The translations under genes and the position numbers were made by a program. Shown piece by piece: positions 44,535 to 53,486 of a stretch of 64,000 nt of DNA. Within the stretch, counting starts at the first letter, position 1. Each line of letters opens with the position of its first letter. Location: contig NZ_LN831279.1 of assembly GCF_900069005.2 (NCBI RefSeq), positions 3,522,730-3,586,729 on the forward strand, given 5' to 3'. The DNA is from Paenibacillus sp. GM2. GTDB lineage: Bacteria > Bacillota > Bacilli > Paenibacillales > Paenibacillaceae. The notes beneath the pieces are model-generated. The model had not been told where the DNA came from, did no database searches, and worked only from the letters and a program-made list of their open reading frames with translations.

Positions 44535-45278
44535 ATGAATAAACTAATCTGGCAGCAGGATTTTGTACATCATCCTACCGATTTGAAGGAATGGAATATT
44601 CGCCTGGGCAACGACTTGCTGGATGACCTGGGCCATGTTCTGGCACCAGGCTGGGGGAACGGGGAACAGCAGTTTTACACGGGGAATCATCCTAATCTGT
44701 ATATAGATCAGTCCGGCTTAAACTTATGCGCGCACCATGAGGAGACCCTTGCAAACGGACAGCGCTTTGCCTATACTTCGGCTCGTATAGACACAAAGGA
44801 TCATTTCTCCTTCTGTTACGGCAAGCTCGTTGTTCGCGCCAAGCTTCCCGTTGGCCATGGACTATGGCCTGCCGTTTGGCTGCTCCCGCAGCAACAGGCT
44901 TACGGCCCTTGGCCCGCTTCTGGCGAGATCGATATGCTGGAAGCCAAAGGCCGCCTGCCCCAGCACATATTCGGTACCCTTCACTACGGGAAGGATTGGG
45001 ATCATAAAGTTACCGATGAGTTCTCCTACCAGCTTGAGAAGGGAACTATCAACGAATTCCACGATTACGCGATGGAATGGAACGCCGACTCGATCCGCTG
45101 GCTGATCGATGGGCACTGCTACGCTGAACGAGAACTGCGGCCCGGGATTACTCCCTTCGATGAGCAGTTCTATCTGGTGCTTAACCTAGCGGTGGGCGGC
45201 TGGTATGACAATGTCCCAGTCGACGAAGCAGCGCTGCCGGCGGTAATGACCGTCACCAACATCTGGGTGTATCAATAA
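44535..45278 (+). CDS. Cytoplasmic single-domain GH16 glucanase
   Basis: 247-residue GH16 enzyme without signal peptide, so it should act on imported oligosaccharides. The catalytic motif GEIDMLEAKG gives E131, D133 and E136. It shares GLWPAVWLLP, ASGEID and FYLVLNLAVGG with the secreted enzyme at 34632-37235 but lacks all accessory domains. The start at 44535 (MNKLIWQQDF) has GGAAGGAG ten bases upstream. It diverges from the transporter operon, making an inside/outside pair of the same enzyme family. Confidence 0.92.
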   Translation: MNKLIWQQDFVHHPTDLKEWNIRLGNDLLDDLGHVLAPGWGNGEQQFYTGNHPNLYIDQSGLNLCAHHEETLANGQRFAYTSARIDTKDHFSFCYGKLVVRAKLPVGHGLWPAVWLLPQQQAYGPWPASGEIDMLEAKGRLPQHIFGTLHYGKDWDHKVTDEFSYQLEKGTINEFHDYAMEWNADSIRWLIDGHCYAERELRPGITPFDEQFYLVLNLAVGGWYDNVPVDEAALPAVMTVTNIWVYQ

Positions 45279-45330
45279 GCCTCGTTCATTTCGGCTGACA
45301 AGTATGACGAGTTCTAGCCCCAAATCGCAA

Positions 45331-45629
45331 TTTGGAGTTTCGTTAGAGCGTCCCCCAAGGGTGTACGAAGGTGTGCGAATTTGATCCAGCGGCCCGCCTT
45401 TTTTTCGCACTCGCTTATGAATGCAGGGCGCACGGTTCAAATCTAACGAAACTGGATATCGTTATTTGGACAAAAAACGGGGCAAAAAAATTTTAACGAA
45501 ACTATGTATCGCTATTTGAGCTAAAAACAGGCTTTAGGCCACTATTTTCGCTAAATAACGATACCCTGTTTCGTTAGAATTTTTAGGTGCCCTTTTTGGC
45601 CTGAATAGCGATACCACGTTTCGTTAGAG
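45331..45629. repeat. Four-arm palindromic element
   Basis: Forward arms start at 45442 and 45494 (TCTAACGAAAC, TTTAACGAAAC), reverse arms end at 45578 and 45629 (TTTCGTTAGA, TTTCGTTAGAG). An extra isolated reverse end (GTTTCGTTAGAG) lies at 45335-45346. It follows the GH16 stop codon and occupies a gene-free region. Confidence 0.88.
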
Positions 45630-46087
45630 TTTTCAGGGGCTCATATTGGTTATTGAATACAGTGCGTTCTTCAACACAAAGTTTACACAGTTCGGATTGG
45701 CGCTTAATCCAGACCATAACCTGATCCAACCTCTGCTCACTTGCACTTTGAAACCACGATGGTAATCCCATTGCTATTTATTGGCCTCTTCTGTATTAAC
45801 TGTTGCTTAGTTACATTCATTATCAATCTGATACACGAGTCGTAACAGATAATGTTTTTCAATAAGATGTTATTTATTGCTATATAAAATCTTAGCAAAG
45901 GTCTAGAAATCAAATTGATTTCTTTAGCTGGTTGAAGCAAGTATGCGAATATTCAAGAGAAAGTCTCAGAAATAAAAAGGGACACTGACTGGAATAAGCC
46001 GTGCCCCTTGGTTCTATGATTTGTCCAAAAGAGTTACCATTTTTCCTTTTACCGAAGCTCGCTGATATGATACACTCCATTATTTGT
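45630..46087. other. Gene-free spacer
   Basis: Between the palindromic element and the DUF2268 gene I see only short open frames without ribosome binding sites, plus the terminator at 45979-46011. AT content is high. Confidence 0.5.
45979..46011 (-). terminator. Terminator of the DUF2268 gene
   Basis: On the minus strand AGGGGCAC pairs with GTGTCCCT (one G-U pair) and is followed by TTTTATTT, ~77 nt past the stop codon. Confidence 0.65.
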
Positions 46088-46984
46088 TCAATCAAATAGC
46101 CCACAATGCTCAATGATCTCATCCGCTTGCAGCAGCGTAGCCTCTGCTATTCCCACATGATTAAGGTTCATAAAGGACTGCACCGCTTTGTAACCTATCG
46201 CATAGCCCGCATATGGGGATAATCCGACAGGGGAATATCCCTGTTCTTTTGCATAGATATCGCCAAACATGTAACTGCTGACCTCGGCAAAACCCTTGAT
46301 ATTCAACGCGTTTTTCAGCACCTGGATGGAATACAGCACATCCTCTTCATTCAGCGAAGTTACCCAAGGTCCTATTAAATCCTGTCCGTACAATTCCCGA
46401 GCAAACGACTCCGCCAAACCCTCGATAATTAAATACTCTCCCACTGTCACGTTCCCCTGATCCCAGTCAAAATAGGAAAACCGGATGTTATGATGAAACT
46501 CATGCGCAATCACGGCGGGAATTCTGGGGATATTATACTCGTTAGGGTGAATGGCAACCTGGATAAATCCAGGAATTCCTCCAAATCCGGAGTATCCGTT
46601 GACCAATTCCAGTTTGTAGGGATCAGCGATGTATAGGCCAAGCTTCAGCTCGTCAGCATGGATTTTCAGTCCAAATTGGAGCGTAAAGTCTATGCACGTT
46701 TGCAACGCTTCCTTTGCAGTAGATAAGGCGCTGATCTCTTTTAATTTTTGTAAAACTTGAGTCCCCGTCTCCGTTTCGCTTAAGTCCAGGTGCCCAAGCA
46801 TTTTCGCTGCCATGACGACGTCGTAACCGCCTGGCTCTTTAGCGCAAAGCGGCACATTGATAAACCTCCACATCGCCTCGAACGGTTTCATCATCGTATA
46901 ACGGAAAAAGTCCTCTCTTTTACAGGGTTCCAAGCCATACAACTTCTCATATTGTTCTAAAGTGTCTTCAACAGTAATTTTCAT
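46088..46984 (-). CDS. DUF2268-family putative zinc protease
   Basis: 298-residue cytoplasmic protein. The gluzincin-like motif HEFHH (in AVIAHEFHHNIRF, about residue 160) and a downstream Glu in IIEGLAESFARELYG fit the DUF2268 family, predicted metallopeptidases. The C-terminal part ends with PYAGYAIGYKAVQSF, also family-typical. Substrate unknown. The start at 46984 (MKITVEDTLEQY) follows AAGGGA. It stands alone between two palindromic repeat elements. Confidence 0.82.
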   Translation of the reverse strand: MKITVEDTLEQYEKLYGLEPCKREDFFRYTMMKPFEAMWRFINVPLCAKEPGGYDVVMAAKMLGHLDLSETETGTQVLQKLKEISALSTAKEALQTCIDFTLQFGLKIHADELKLGLYIADPYKLELVNGYSGFGGIPGFIQVAIHPNEYNIPRIPAVIAHEFHHNIRFSYFDWDQGNVTVGEYLIIEGLAESFARELYGQDLIGPWVTSLNEEDVLYSIQVLKNALNIKGFAEVSSYMFGDIYAKEQGYSPVGLSPYAGYAIGYKAVQSFMNLNHVGIAEATLLQADEIIEHCGLFD

Positions 46985-47343
46985 GAATGATCCCTTCTTT
47001 GATTTATGGAGGGGCGGATTCATAGGCTACCATTTTGGAGCGGTCGGCCCCTCAAAAATAGCATAAAGGATCACGTTACGTGAGAGTCAAGACATTAAAA
47101 ATTAAGCTAATGGAGAGGAAAAAGGGATGAGTAATCAAGGGTTCAATCTGTCGCATAGTGAGTGGCAAGATGGAGTTGTATCAGCGTTTTGCTGGGTTAG
47201 AATAAATCCCGGCGATAAAAGTAGTGGGAAATAAACCGATGGATGAACGGGCACAAAAGCAAAAATCGCCCTTGATTTTTGGTTGTAGAAAATGCGAATG
47301 CGCATCAATTGGCCGCTCAGCCTAAAGCTACACCCGTGAGTTT

Positions 47344-47835
47344 CTCTAGCGAAACTACAAATCGTTATTTCCACAAAAACAGCGGCAAAAAAAATCTAAC
47401 GAAACTACGTATCGTTATTTGGATCAAAAACAGGCTTTAAGGGCCTATTTGGGCTAAATAACGATACCCTGTTTCGTTAGATTTTTCAGAGGCCCCTTTT
47501 GGCCTGAATAGCGATACCACGTTTCGTTAGAGTTCTCAGGTGCCCGTTTGGTCTGAATAACAATACCACGTTTCGTTAGAGTTCTCAGGTGCCCGTTTGG
47601 TCTGAATAACGATACCTCATTTCGGTAGAGTTCTCAGGTGCCCAATTTGGCTCTAATAACGATACCACGTTTCGGCAGAGTTCCCAGGTGACCCTTTTGG
47701 CTCAAAATAACGATACCTCATTTCGATAGAGTTCCCAGATGCCCCTTTGGGCTCAAATGGCGATGCCTCATTTCACTTGAGTTCCACGATGCCTCTTTTG
47801 CCCCGAATAACGACGATACTACGTTCGATAGAGTT
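47344..47835. repeat. Palindromic element extended by decaying reverse arms
   Basis: Two forward arms (47344, 47395) face eight reverse arms spaced ~50 nt. The first two reverse arms end TTTCGTTAGA, later ones drift (TTTCGGTAGAG, TTTCGGCAGAG, TTTCGATAGAG, TTTCACTTGAG, TTCGATAGAG). Linkers keep GTTCTCAGGTGCCC. Divergence grows with distance from the centre. No gene is seen in 47024-47898. Confidence 0.88.
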
Positions 47836-47898
47836 CCACTCTGGTTGCATAACGATGCAGCGACTAAGGCTGCAAGCTAGGCTCCGCTGAGCTACGCC

Positions 47899-49050
47899 CT
47901 ATATCAAGTCCGCTTCGGCGGCTCCGGTTATGACGGAGACCATGCTCTGCCGAAGCTGAGCCGCGTCAGCTGCCTGATATGGATCGGCATCGAAAATAAT
48001 CGCATCGGCCAAATATCCTTCGGCGATTTGTCCCAATTCATGGCCGCTGCCGAGAATTTCGGCGGCACCCGCCGTGGCGGCCTGCCACGCTTCCGCCCGG
48101 GTCAACCCATAATCGAGCAGCGTGTCCAGCTCCTGAAGGTTGTACCCATGAAGCGCGGGCGTGGCATAATCCGTGCCAAATCCGATGTGGACCCCCGCTC
48201 TCCTGGCATAGCGAACCGCATCAGGATGGGCTTCCGCAGCGCGAGCGGCGCGATCGCAAATGACCGGAGGCAATGCCAGCACGCCTGACGGGTCAGCAGC
48301 AATGCGATATATCGAAGCGGTAGGCACATAAGCTACGCCCGATTGAGCTAACCCGTTCGCCTGCTCCTCGGTCAGGTACATTCCATGCTCGATGGATTCC
48401 ACCTTGGCCTGGATGGACCAGTCAATCGTTACTCCGCCCCAGGTGTGAACCATCACCTTTTTATGATGAGCATGCGCATGGCGGACGATGAAAGAGAACT
48501 CTTCCTGCGAAAAATTTGGATCAAGCACCTTTTCAGCAGGTGCACCAAGACCGCCTGTCGCCATAATCTTAATCCAGCCTGCCCCTGTCTCGAAGATCTG
48601 CTTCATACGTTGCTCCAAATACTTCACCCCACGGGCATCTGCTGCCCCCAGCATATCACTGCTGGTCTGTACCCTTAATGGCTGACCATAATGCTGAACG
48701 AGATGGGCCACGGTGCCTGGGAGGAGCCCGCCCGCATCGCGGGCCGTCGTTACACCGGTCCGCAGCGTAGCCGCAAAGGCTTCAGCTTGCATAGTTTCGA
48801 TCTCCCGGGCATCGCGCCTCAATTGATCATCATGATCAAAGTCTGTCCAAGCCAGGTGGGTATGAAGATCAATGACTCCCGGACTGATCCATAAATCCTG
48901 TCCTGACGGAGCCAACTCGCCATCTTCCCGCCCCGATTCCACAATTGAGGAAAACCGCCCATCCTTGATGGCAATATCAAAGCGTTTGTCTCCAATCCCT
49001 GCTATAAAAATACGATTAAAGGTTTGTTCGCGCGGATGCTTATTGATCAT
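47899..49050 (-). CDS. Amidohydrolase (imidazolonepropionase-like)
   Basis: 383-residue metal-dependent hydrolase. Metal ligands appear as HTH in GVIDLHTHLAW, a Lys in GWIKIMATGG, His in MVHTWGG and IEHGMYL, and Asp in GFGTDYATP. The family covers prolidases, dipeptidases and cyclic-amide hydrolases. Last gene of the peptide-type transporter operon, overlapping the aminotransferase by 11 nt, so it probably opens or trims the imported compound. The start at 49050 follows GGGAGG. Exact substrate unknown. Confidence 0.88.
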   Translation of the reverse strand: MINKHPREQTFNRIFIAGIGDKRFDIAIKDGRFSSIVESGREDGELAPSGQDLWISPGVIDLHTHLAWTDFDHDDQLRRDAREIETMQAEAFAATLRTGVTTARDAGGLLPGTVAHLVQHYGQPLRVQTSSDMLGAADARGVKYLEQRMKQIFETGAGWIKIMATGGLGAPAEKVLDPNFSQEEFSFIVRHAHAHHKKVMVHTWGGVTIDWSIQAKVESIEHGMYLTEEQANGLAQSGVAYVPTASIYRIAADPSGVLALPPVICDRAARAAEAHPDAVRYARRAGVHIGFGTDYATPALHGYNLQELDTLLDYGLTRAEAWQAATAGAAEILGSGHELGQIAEGYLADAIIFDADPYQAADAAQLRQSMVSVITGAAEADLI

Positions 49051-50113
49051 GTCCTGCCTCCCAGACCTGCCGGACCCTCTCAACCGCGGCATCCGCGTCC
49101 CGCTCTACTAACTTACCAATTGCCTCAATCGCTTCCTCCACACTTTGCCGACTAGCATTAGCCCCAAAATGGTTAATCCGCAGAAGCTGGCCGAACAATT
49201 CACCATCCCCCGGGGCCACGATGCCAACAGGGCGCTCGATAAGCAAACTCTGCTCATCGGCAATCCGCACCGTCGTCGTCAGCTTGGAATAATATCTGCC
49301 ATCCTTCTGCCAAGGCTCCAGCCCCAAGGCTTTAATGCCGGCAACGGCAGAGGATGCAGCCAATTGATGACGTCGAATCACTTGTGCTAAACCTTCTTCC
49401 TCAACAAGGGTCAAAGCTGTGACCAGTGCCCTGGCCTCCAGCGTTGGAAGGTTGGCAGGAACACGCACTGGCGCTTCTCCACCATCCATGACTGGCTTCA
49501 AATCAAGCAAGGATAAGATCGAATTACGCGGCGCATTTGCATTGGACTCCATGAATTCCCAGCCGCGTGGTGAGATACCGACCGCGCTGACACCGTTAGG
49601 TCCGGCCAAAGCCTTCTGCGCTCCTACTGCCACAATGTCGACACCCCAATCATCCACCCGCAGCGTCTCTCCCCCGACCGCTGAGACGGAATCCATCACC
49701 GTAATAAGGTTGTAGTCGCGGGCAAGCTTTAATATCTCTTCAGCGGGGTTCGCCCCGCCTGTAACCACTTCTGCCTGGACAAAAGAAAGCGCACATGGCT
49801 TAAACCGCTCAATCGCTGCAGCAACCGCCTCTACGGTAACCACTTCATCAAAAGGGACCCTCACCTCGGCAACGGTTGCTCCGCCACGCTCAAGCCAACC
49901 TCCAAATAAGCTTCCGTAAGGGCCGGTTACTATATTCAAAATCGTCCTGCCGGGCGCAGCGATCCCTGCTGCCATCGCCTCAATACCCAAGATCGCTTCC
50001 CCGGGAATGATGACAGGCGGATGCTGCGTATGCAAAAGTTTGGAGAACAGCCCGGTAAGTGTATCGAACTCGACTTGTGAGAGCGGTACATAGCCTTTAA
50101 ATTCTCTGCTCAT
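49040..50113 (-). CDS. Class V aminotransferase (alanine-glyoxylate type)
   Basis: 357-residue PLP enzyme of the AGXT/SPT family. The PLP Lys is in AVGAQKALAGPNG; the ring-stacking Asp is in VMDSVSAVGGE; ILNIVTGPYGSLFGGWL binds phosphate. Such enzymes transaminate small amino acids with glyoxylate, pyruvate or similar acceptors. The start at 50113 has AGGAGG six bases upstream, and the gene overlaps the ATPase upstream. The partner substrate is presumably what the transporter brings in. Confidence 0.88.
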   Translation of the reverse strand: MSREFKGYVPLSQVEFDTLTGLFSKLLHTQHPPVIIPGEAILGIEAMAAGIAAPGRTILNIVTGPYGSLFGGWLERGGATVAEVRVPFDEVVTVEAVAAAIERFKPCALSFVQAEVVTGGANPAEEILKLARDYNLITVMDSVSAVGGETLRVDDWGVDIVAVGAQKALAGPNGVSAVGISPRGWEFMESNANAPRNSILSLLDLKPVMDGGEAPVRVPANLPTLEARALVTALTLVEEEGLAQVIRRHQLAASSAVAGIKALGLEPWQKDGRYYSKLTTTVRIADEQSLLIERPVGIVAPGDGELFGQLLRINHFGANASRQSVEEAIEAIGKLVERDADAAVERVRQVWEAGHDQ

Positions 50114-50882
50114 ATGAACCTCCTGATCTGCTTGATGTTGGTATTCGCGGCACTGCGGACAACAGCTCACGGCTATAATCCGTCTCGGGCCGGACAAAGA
50201 ATTTAGACTTGGAATTGACCTCTATCACTCTCCCCTGCCTCATAACCGCTACGTTATCGCTGATCGCATGAATAACCCCCAAATCATGGGAGATAAACAG
50301 CATGGTGAGATTAAGCTCCTCCTTGAGCGTATGAAACAATTCAAGCACACTCCGTTGAACAGACACATCCAGCGCGCTCGTTGGTTCATCGGCAATCAGC
50401 AGGCTTGGCTCCACGCTTAATGCGCGCGCAATCGCAATCCGCTGCCGCTGGCCCCCGGAAAATTCATAGGGATATCTGTCTAAAGCTCCCTCTTCGATAT
50501 GAACACGCTCCAGGAGCTCTTTACATCTCTGTTCGACCTGACGCCGCTCTACGATTCTATGAAATAACAGCGCTTCAGATAGAATCTGCCGGATCGAATG
50601 CTTCGGATTCAGCGATGCGTCCGGGTTCTGAAAGATCATCTGCACATTCTTGTGCTGCTCGCGGCTCCTCTTCTTCTTCAATGGCTGCGATCCGAGCCGG
50701 ATCTCCCCCTCATCGGGAACGATTAAGCCGGCAATGACGCGGGCCAGGGTGGATTTCCCCGAGCCGGATTCTCCGACAAGGCCAAGGGTCGTATGCTGCT
50801 CAATATTCAGATCAACATGGTTCAGCGCGGTAAACCCGCCATATTGAACCGTTATATTTTTCACCTGCAAAGCTGGCTCCAT
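50097..50882 (-). CDS. Peptide-type ABC transporter ATPase (DppF/OppF)
   Basis: 261-residue nucleotide-binding subunit. Walker A GESGSGKSTL, signature SGGQRQRIAIARAL and Walker B LLIADEPTSALD are all intact. It couples ATP hydrolysis to the paired permeases. It starts at ATG 50882, nine bases after GGGAG, overlapping the stop of the other ATPase (TGATG). Confidence 0.93.
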   Translation of the reverse strand: MEPALQVKNITVQYGGFTALNHVDLNIEQHTTLGLVGESGSGKSTLARVIAGLIVPDEGEIRLGSQPLKKKRSREQHKNVQMIFQNPDASLNPKHSIRQILSEALLFHRIVERRQVEQRCKELLERVHIEEGALDRYPYEFSGGQRQRIAIARALSVEPSLLIADEPTSALDVSVQRSVLELFHTLKEELNLTMLFISHDLGVIHAISDNVAVMRQGRVIEVNSKSKFFVRPETDYSRELLSAVPRIPTSSRSGGSYEQRI

Positions 50883-51634
50883 CACTGTTCACTCCCTTCA
50901 AGCTCCGGTAAAGCAAGCACCGAATCAAGCAGCATCCGCGTGTAAGGATGGGTAGGGTTTTGCAAAAGACTGAGCGTATCATCATGCTCAACAATCTGTC
51001 CCTCTTTCATCACACACAGCTTGGAACATAGAGCCGCGGCAATCGCGAGATTATGGGTGACAAACACCATGGCAAACCCTAGTTCACGTTGTAGATTTAT
51101 GATCGTCTCGATAATCTGCTGCTGTACCGTCACGTCCAGCGCCGTTGTTGGCTCATCGCAGAGCAAAATGCCGGGCTTGCATGCCAAGGCCATAGCGATG
51201 ACAATCCGTTGGCATTGACCGCCCGAAAGCTGGCTCGGATAACGGTCTGACCTTTTCAAAGAATCGGGGAGGCCCAGCATTTCGAGCAATTCAAGCGCTT
51301 GAATGCGGGAAGCCTTCCGGCTTGCTTTTTGCCGATAATAAATGACCTCCGCCACCTGGGCCACAACCGGGCAGAGCGGGTCCAGAGCACCTCTCGGGTC
51401 TTGAAATACCATGGCGCTGCTCACGTCGCTCTTGATGACTCCTCCCGTCTGCTCAATACCGCGGGGAAGCAGTCCGAGAATTGCACGCAGCGTAAGTGAT
51501 TTGCCGGAGCCTGATTCGCCAACCAGGCCGAGGCTTTCTCCTTTACCCAACGAGAAGCTGACATTATCAACTAATTTCTTGGATTTAGCAGCCAATGATA
51601 AGGCCTCAACCTGTAACACCGTGTTAGCAGTCAT
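50882..51634 (-). CDS. Peptide-type ABC transporter ATPase (DppD/OppD)
   Basis: 250-residue ATPase with Walker A GESGSGKSLTL, signature SGGQCQRIVIAMAL and Walker B ILLCDEPTTALD. The position after Walker B is the expected Ala-Leu-Asp. The start at 51634 has TGGAGG eight bases upstream and overlaps the permease stop (TAATG). It forms a heterodimer with the following ATPase. Confidence 0.93.
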   Translation of the reverse strand: MTANTVLQVEALSLAAKSKKLVDNVSFSLGKGESLGLVGESGSGKSLTLRAILGLLPRGIEQTGGVIKSDVSSAMVFQDPRGALDPLCPVVAQVAEVIYYRQKASRKASRIQALELLEMLGLPDSLKRSDRYPSQLSGGQCQRIVIAMALACKPGILLCDEPTTALDVTVQQQIIETIINLQRELGFAMVFVTHNLAIAAALCSKLCVMKEGQIVEHDDTLSLLQNPTHPYTRMLLDSVLALPELEGSEQ

Positions 51635-52500
51635 TATTTTTTCCTCCATAAGTCTGCCAAGCCGTCACCCACCAGAGACAACGCAATCCCCGTATACACT
51701 ACAGCCAGACCCGGAACTGCCGAGAGCCACCAGGCTGTCGTAATAAAGGAACGCCCGTCCGCAATCATCGTCCCCCAATCCGGGGTTGGCGGTGTAATGC
51801 CGATACCCAGATAACCGAGCGTAACGATCGCCACAAGCAGGCCGATCATGTCCGTCATCAATACCACAATCGCTTGCGGCAGCACATTGGGCAGCAGATG
51901 GCGCAGGATGATTCTTACTCCTGGCAGCCCTAAAGTCCGTGCGGATGCGACCCATTCCTGTTCGCGGAACGAAGCGCTGAGACCTTTTACCACACGGGCA
52001 AATACGATCCATCCTACCAGCATAAAGGTGATATAAATGCCTCGTTCTCCCGCTCCGCTGGCAAAGGCTACGATAATGACGATTAAATAAAAAGGAAACG
52101 CGATCAGCGTATCCGTCAGCAGCGAAATCATGGTATTAAGCCATTTCCCGTAATAACCTGCCAGCATGCCTAGAAATACTCCCGTGCAGAACGGGATGAT
52201 TTCCGCCAGGACCATAATTTTCAGGTCAGTTCGCGCAGCATAGATCAATCTTGTAAACAAATCGCGCCCAAGCTGATCCGTCCCCAGCCAATGCTCCGGT
52301 GAGGGAGGCTGCAAAAAGGCGCTTAAATTTTGCTCCGAGGGCTGATAAGGACTAATGAAAGGAATAAACAGCGCCAGCCCGATAAGTACGGCAAACATAA
52401 GGCCTCCGACCAGAAGAGAGGGAGTGTTCCATACCCGGCTTGCCAGGCTTATTTTCCTTCCGCCCATAGGCCTTGGAGAGTCTATTTGGATAGGATTCAT
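51634..52500 (-). CDS. Peptide-type ABC permease (DppC/OppC)
   Basis: 288-residue membrane permease with a cytoplasmic amino tail, first span near 33-53, and the family's EHWLGTDQLGRDLFTRLIY segment after it. The EAA-like loop reads ASARTLGLPGVRIILRHLLP. It overlaps both neighbours, as in tightly coupled Opp operons. Confidence 0.92.
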   Translation of the reverse strand: MNPIQIDSPRPMGGRKISLASRVWNTPSLLVGGLMFAVLIGLALFIPFISPYQPSEQNLSAFLQPPSPEHWLGTDQLGRDLFTRLIYAARTDLKIMVLAEIIPFCTGVFLGMLAGYYGKWLNTMISLLTDTLIAFPFYLIVIIVAFASGAGERGIYITFMLVGWIVFARVVKGLSASFREQEWVASARTLGLPGVRIILRHLLPNVLPQAIVVLMTDMIGLLVAIVTLGYLGIGITPPTPDWGTMIADGRSFITTAWWLSAVPGLAVVYTGIALSLVGDGLADLWRKK

Positions 52501-53486
52501 TGTTTTCCCCTCGTTCTGGGGTCAAGCCACCAGGATATTATTTCAATCAGCAAACTGATGATCACAACAGCTACTGCGCAATATAGTGCTATTCCTTGAA
52601 TAACCGGGAAGTCCCGTTTCGCGATGGAGCTGAACAGCAGGCTTCCAATCCCTTTAATGCCAAATACCTGTTCAACGACCAGCGTGCCGCCGATCAAATA
52701 AGAGATATTCACGCCCAGCAGCATCAGTGTCGGAAGAGCCGAGTTGCGCAGCACATGCTTAAACAGAACTACCCGGCTTGGTATCCCCGCAGCTTTTAAG
52801 GTAACTACAAAATCGGACTCCAGCACCTCAAGCATCTGCGCTCTTAATGAACGAACCAGCGTAGGGATCTGAGAGAAAGCGACGGTAATCGCCGGCAGCG
52901 TAAGACTGTATAAAGTTCCGGTCCAGCCTTCCCCGATCCCGCCAACGGGAAACCAGTGAAGACGGACGCTAAAGAGCAGGATCAATAGCAAGCCAACCCA
53001 GAAAACGGGCATGCCCAGCGTTATTGTAGGGATAACCCGTATTAGATGATCCGCAAGCCGATCCTTGTGTGTAGCAGCAAGCACAGCTAATAGAAGCGCA
53101 ACCACCACTGCCAGAACACAAGCCATCCCAATCAGAAGCAGGGTAACGGGAGCCCGTTCGGCGATTAATGCTCTGGTTGAGGTTCCGGCAATAATGGAAT
53201 TTCCCGTATCTCCTTGAGTGAACAGTGTCTTGACGAATCGGAAGAATTGCTCCCATAGAGGAAGATCCAGCCCAAGCGTATGACGCATCTTCTGGATAGC
53301 TTCAGGTGTGCTATATTCTCCCAGAATCATTTTTGCGGGATCCCCCGGAACAATACGGATGATGAAAAATACGGTTGTCATCACACATAGGATCACAACT
53401 AACGCGCGGACAACAGCCAATATGAGCCAACTGCCGGATACATTGCCACCCGGCGATTTATTTAATGTCTTGCTTACTCTCATCAT
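52497..53486 (-). CDS. Peptide-type ABC permease (DppB/OppB)
   Basis: 329-residue permease. The N-terminal span (~25-45) is followed by RIVPGDPAKMILGE, typical of DppB. The EAA-like loop is LKAAGIPSRVVLFKHVLRN and the C-terminal part includes GTLVVEQVFGIKGIGSLLFSS. It starts with ATG at 53486, overlapping the binding-protein stop. Confidence 0.92.
   Translation of the reverse strand: MMRVSKTLNKSPGGNVSGSWLILAVVRALVVILCVMTTVFFIIRIVPGDPAKMILGEYSTPEAIQKMRHTLGLDLPLWEQFFRFVKTLFTQGDTGNSIIAGTSTRALIAERAPVTLLLIGMACVLAVVVALLLAVLAATHKDRLADHLIRVIPTITLGMPVFWVGLLLILLFSVRLHWFPVGGIGEGWTGTLYSLTLPAITVAFSQIPTLVRSLRAQMLEVLESDFVVTLKAAGIPSRVVLFKHVLRNSALPTLMLLGVNISYLIGGTLVVEQVFGIKGIGSLLFSSIAKRDFPVIQGIALYCAVAVVIISLLIEIISWWLDPRTRGKQ

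Noticed and set aside
45583..46122. Three short minus-strand open frames
   Set aside because: They overlap the palindromic element and an AT-rich spacer, have no convincing ribosome sites and show no domain pattern.
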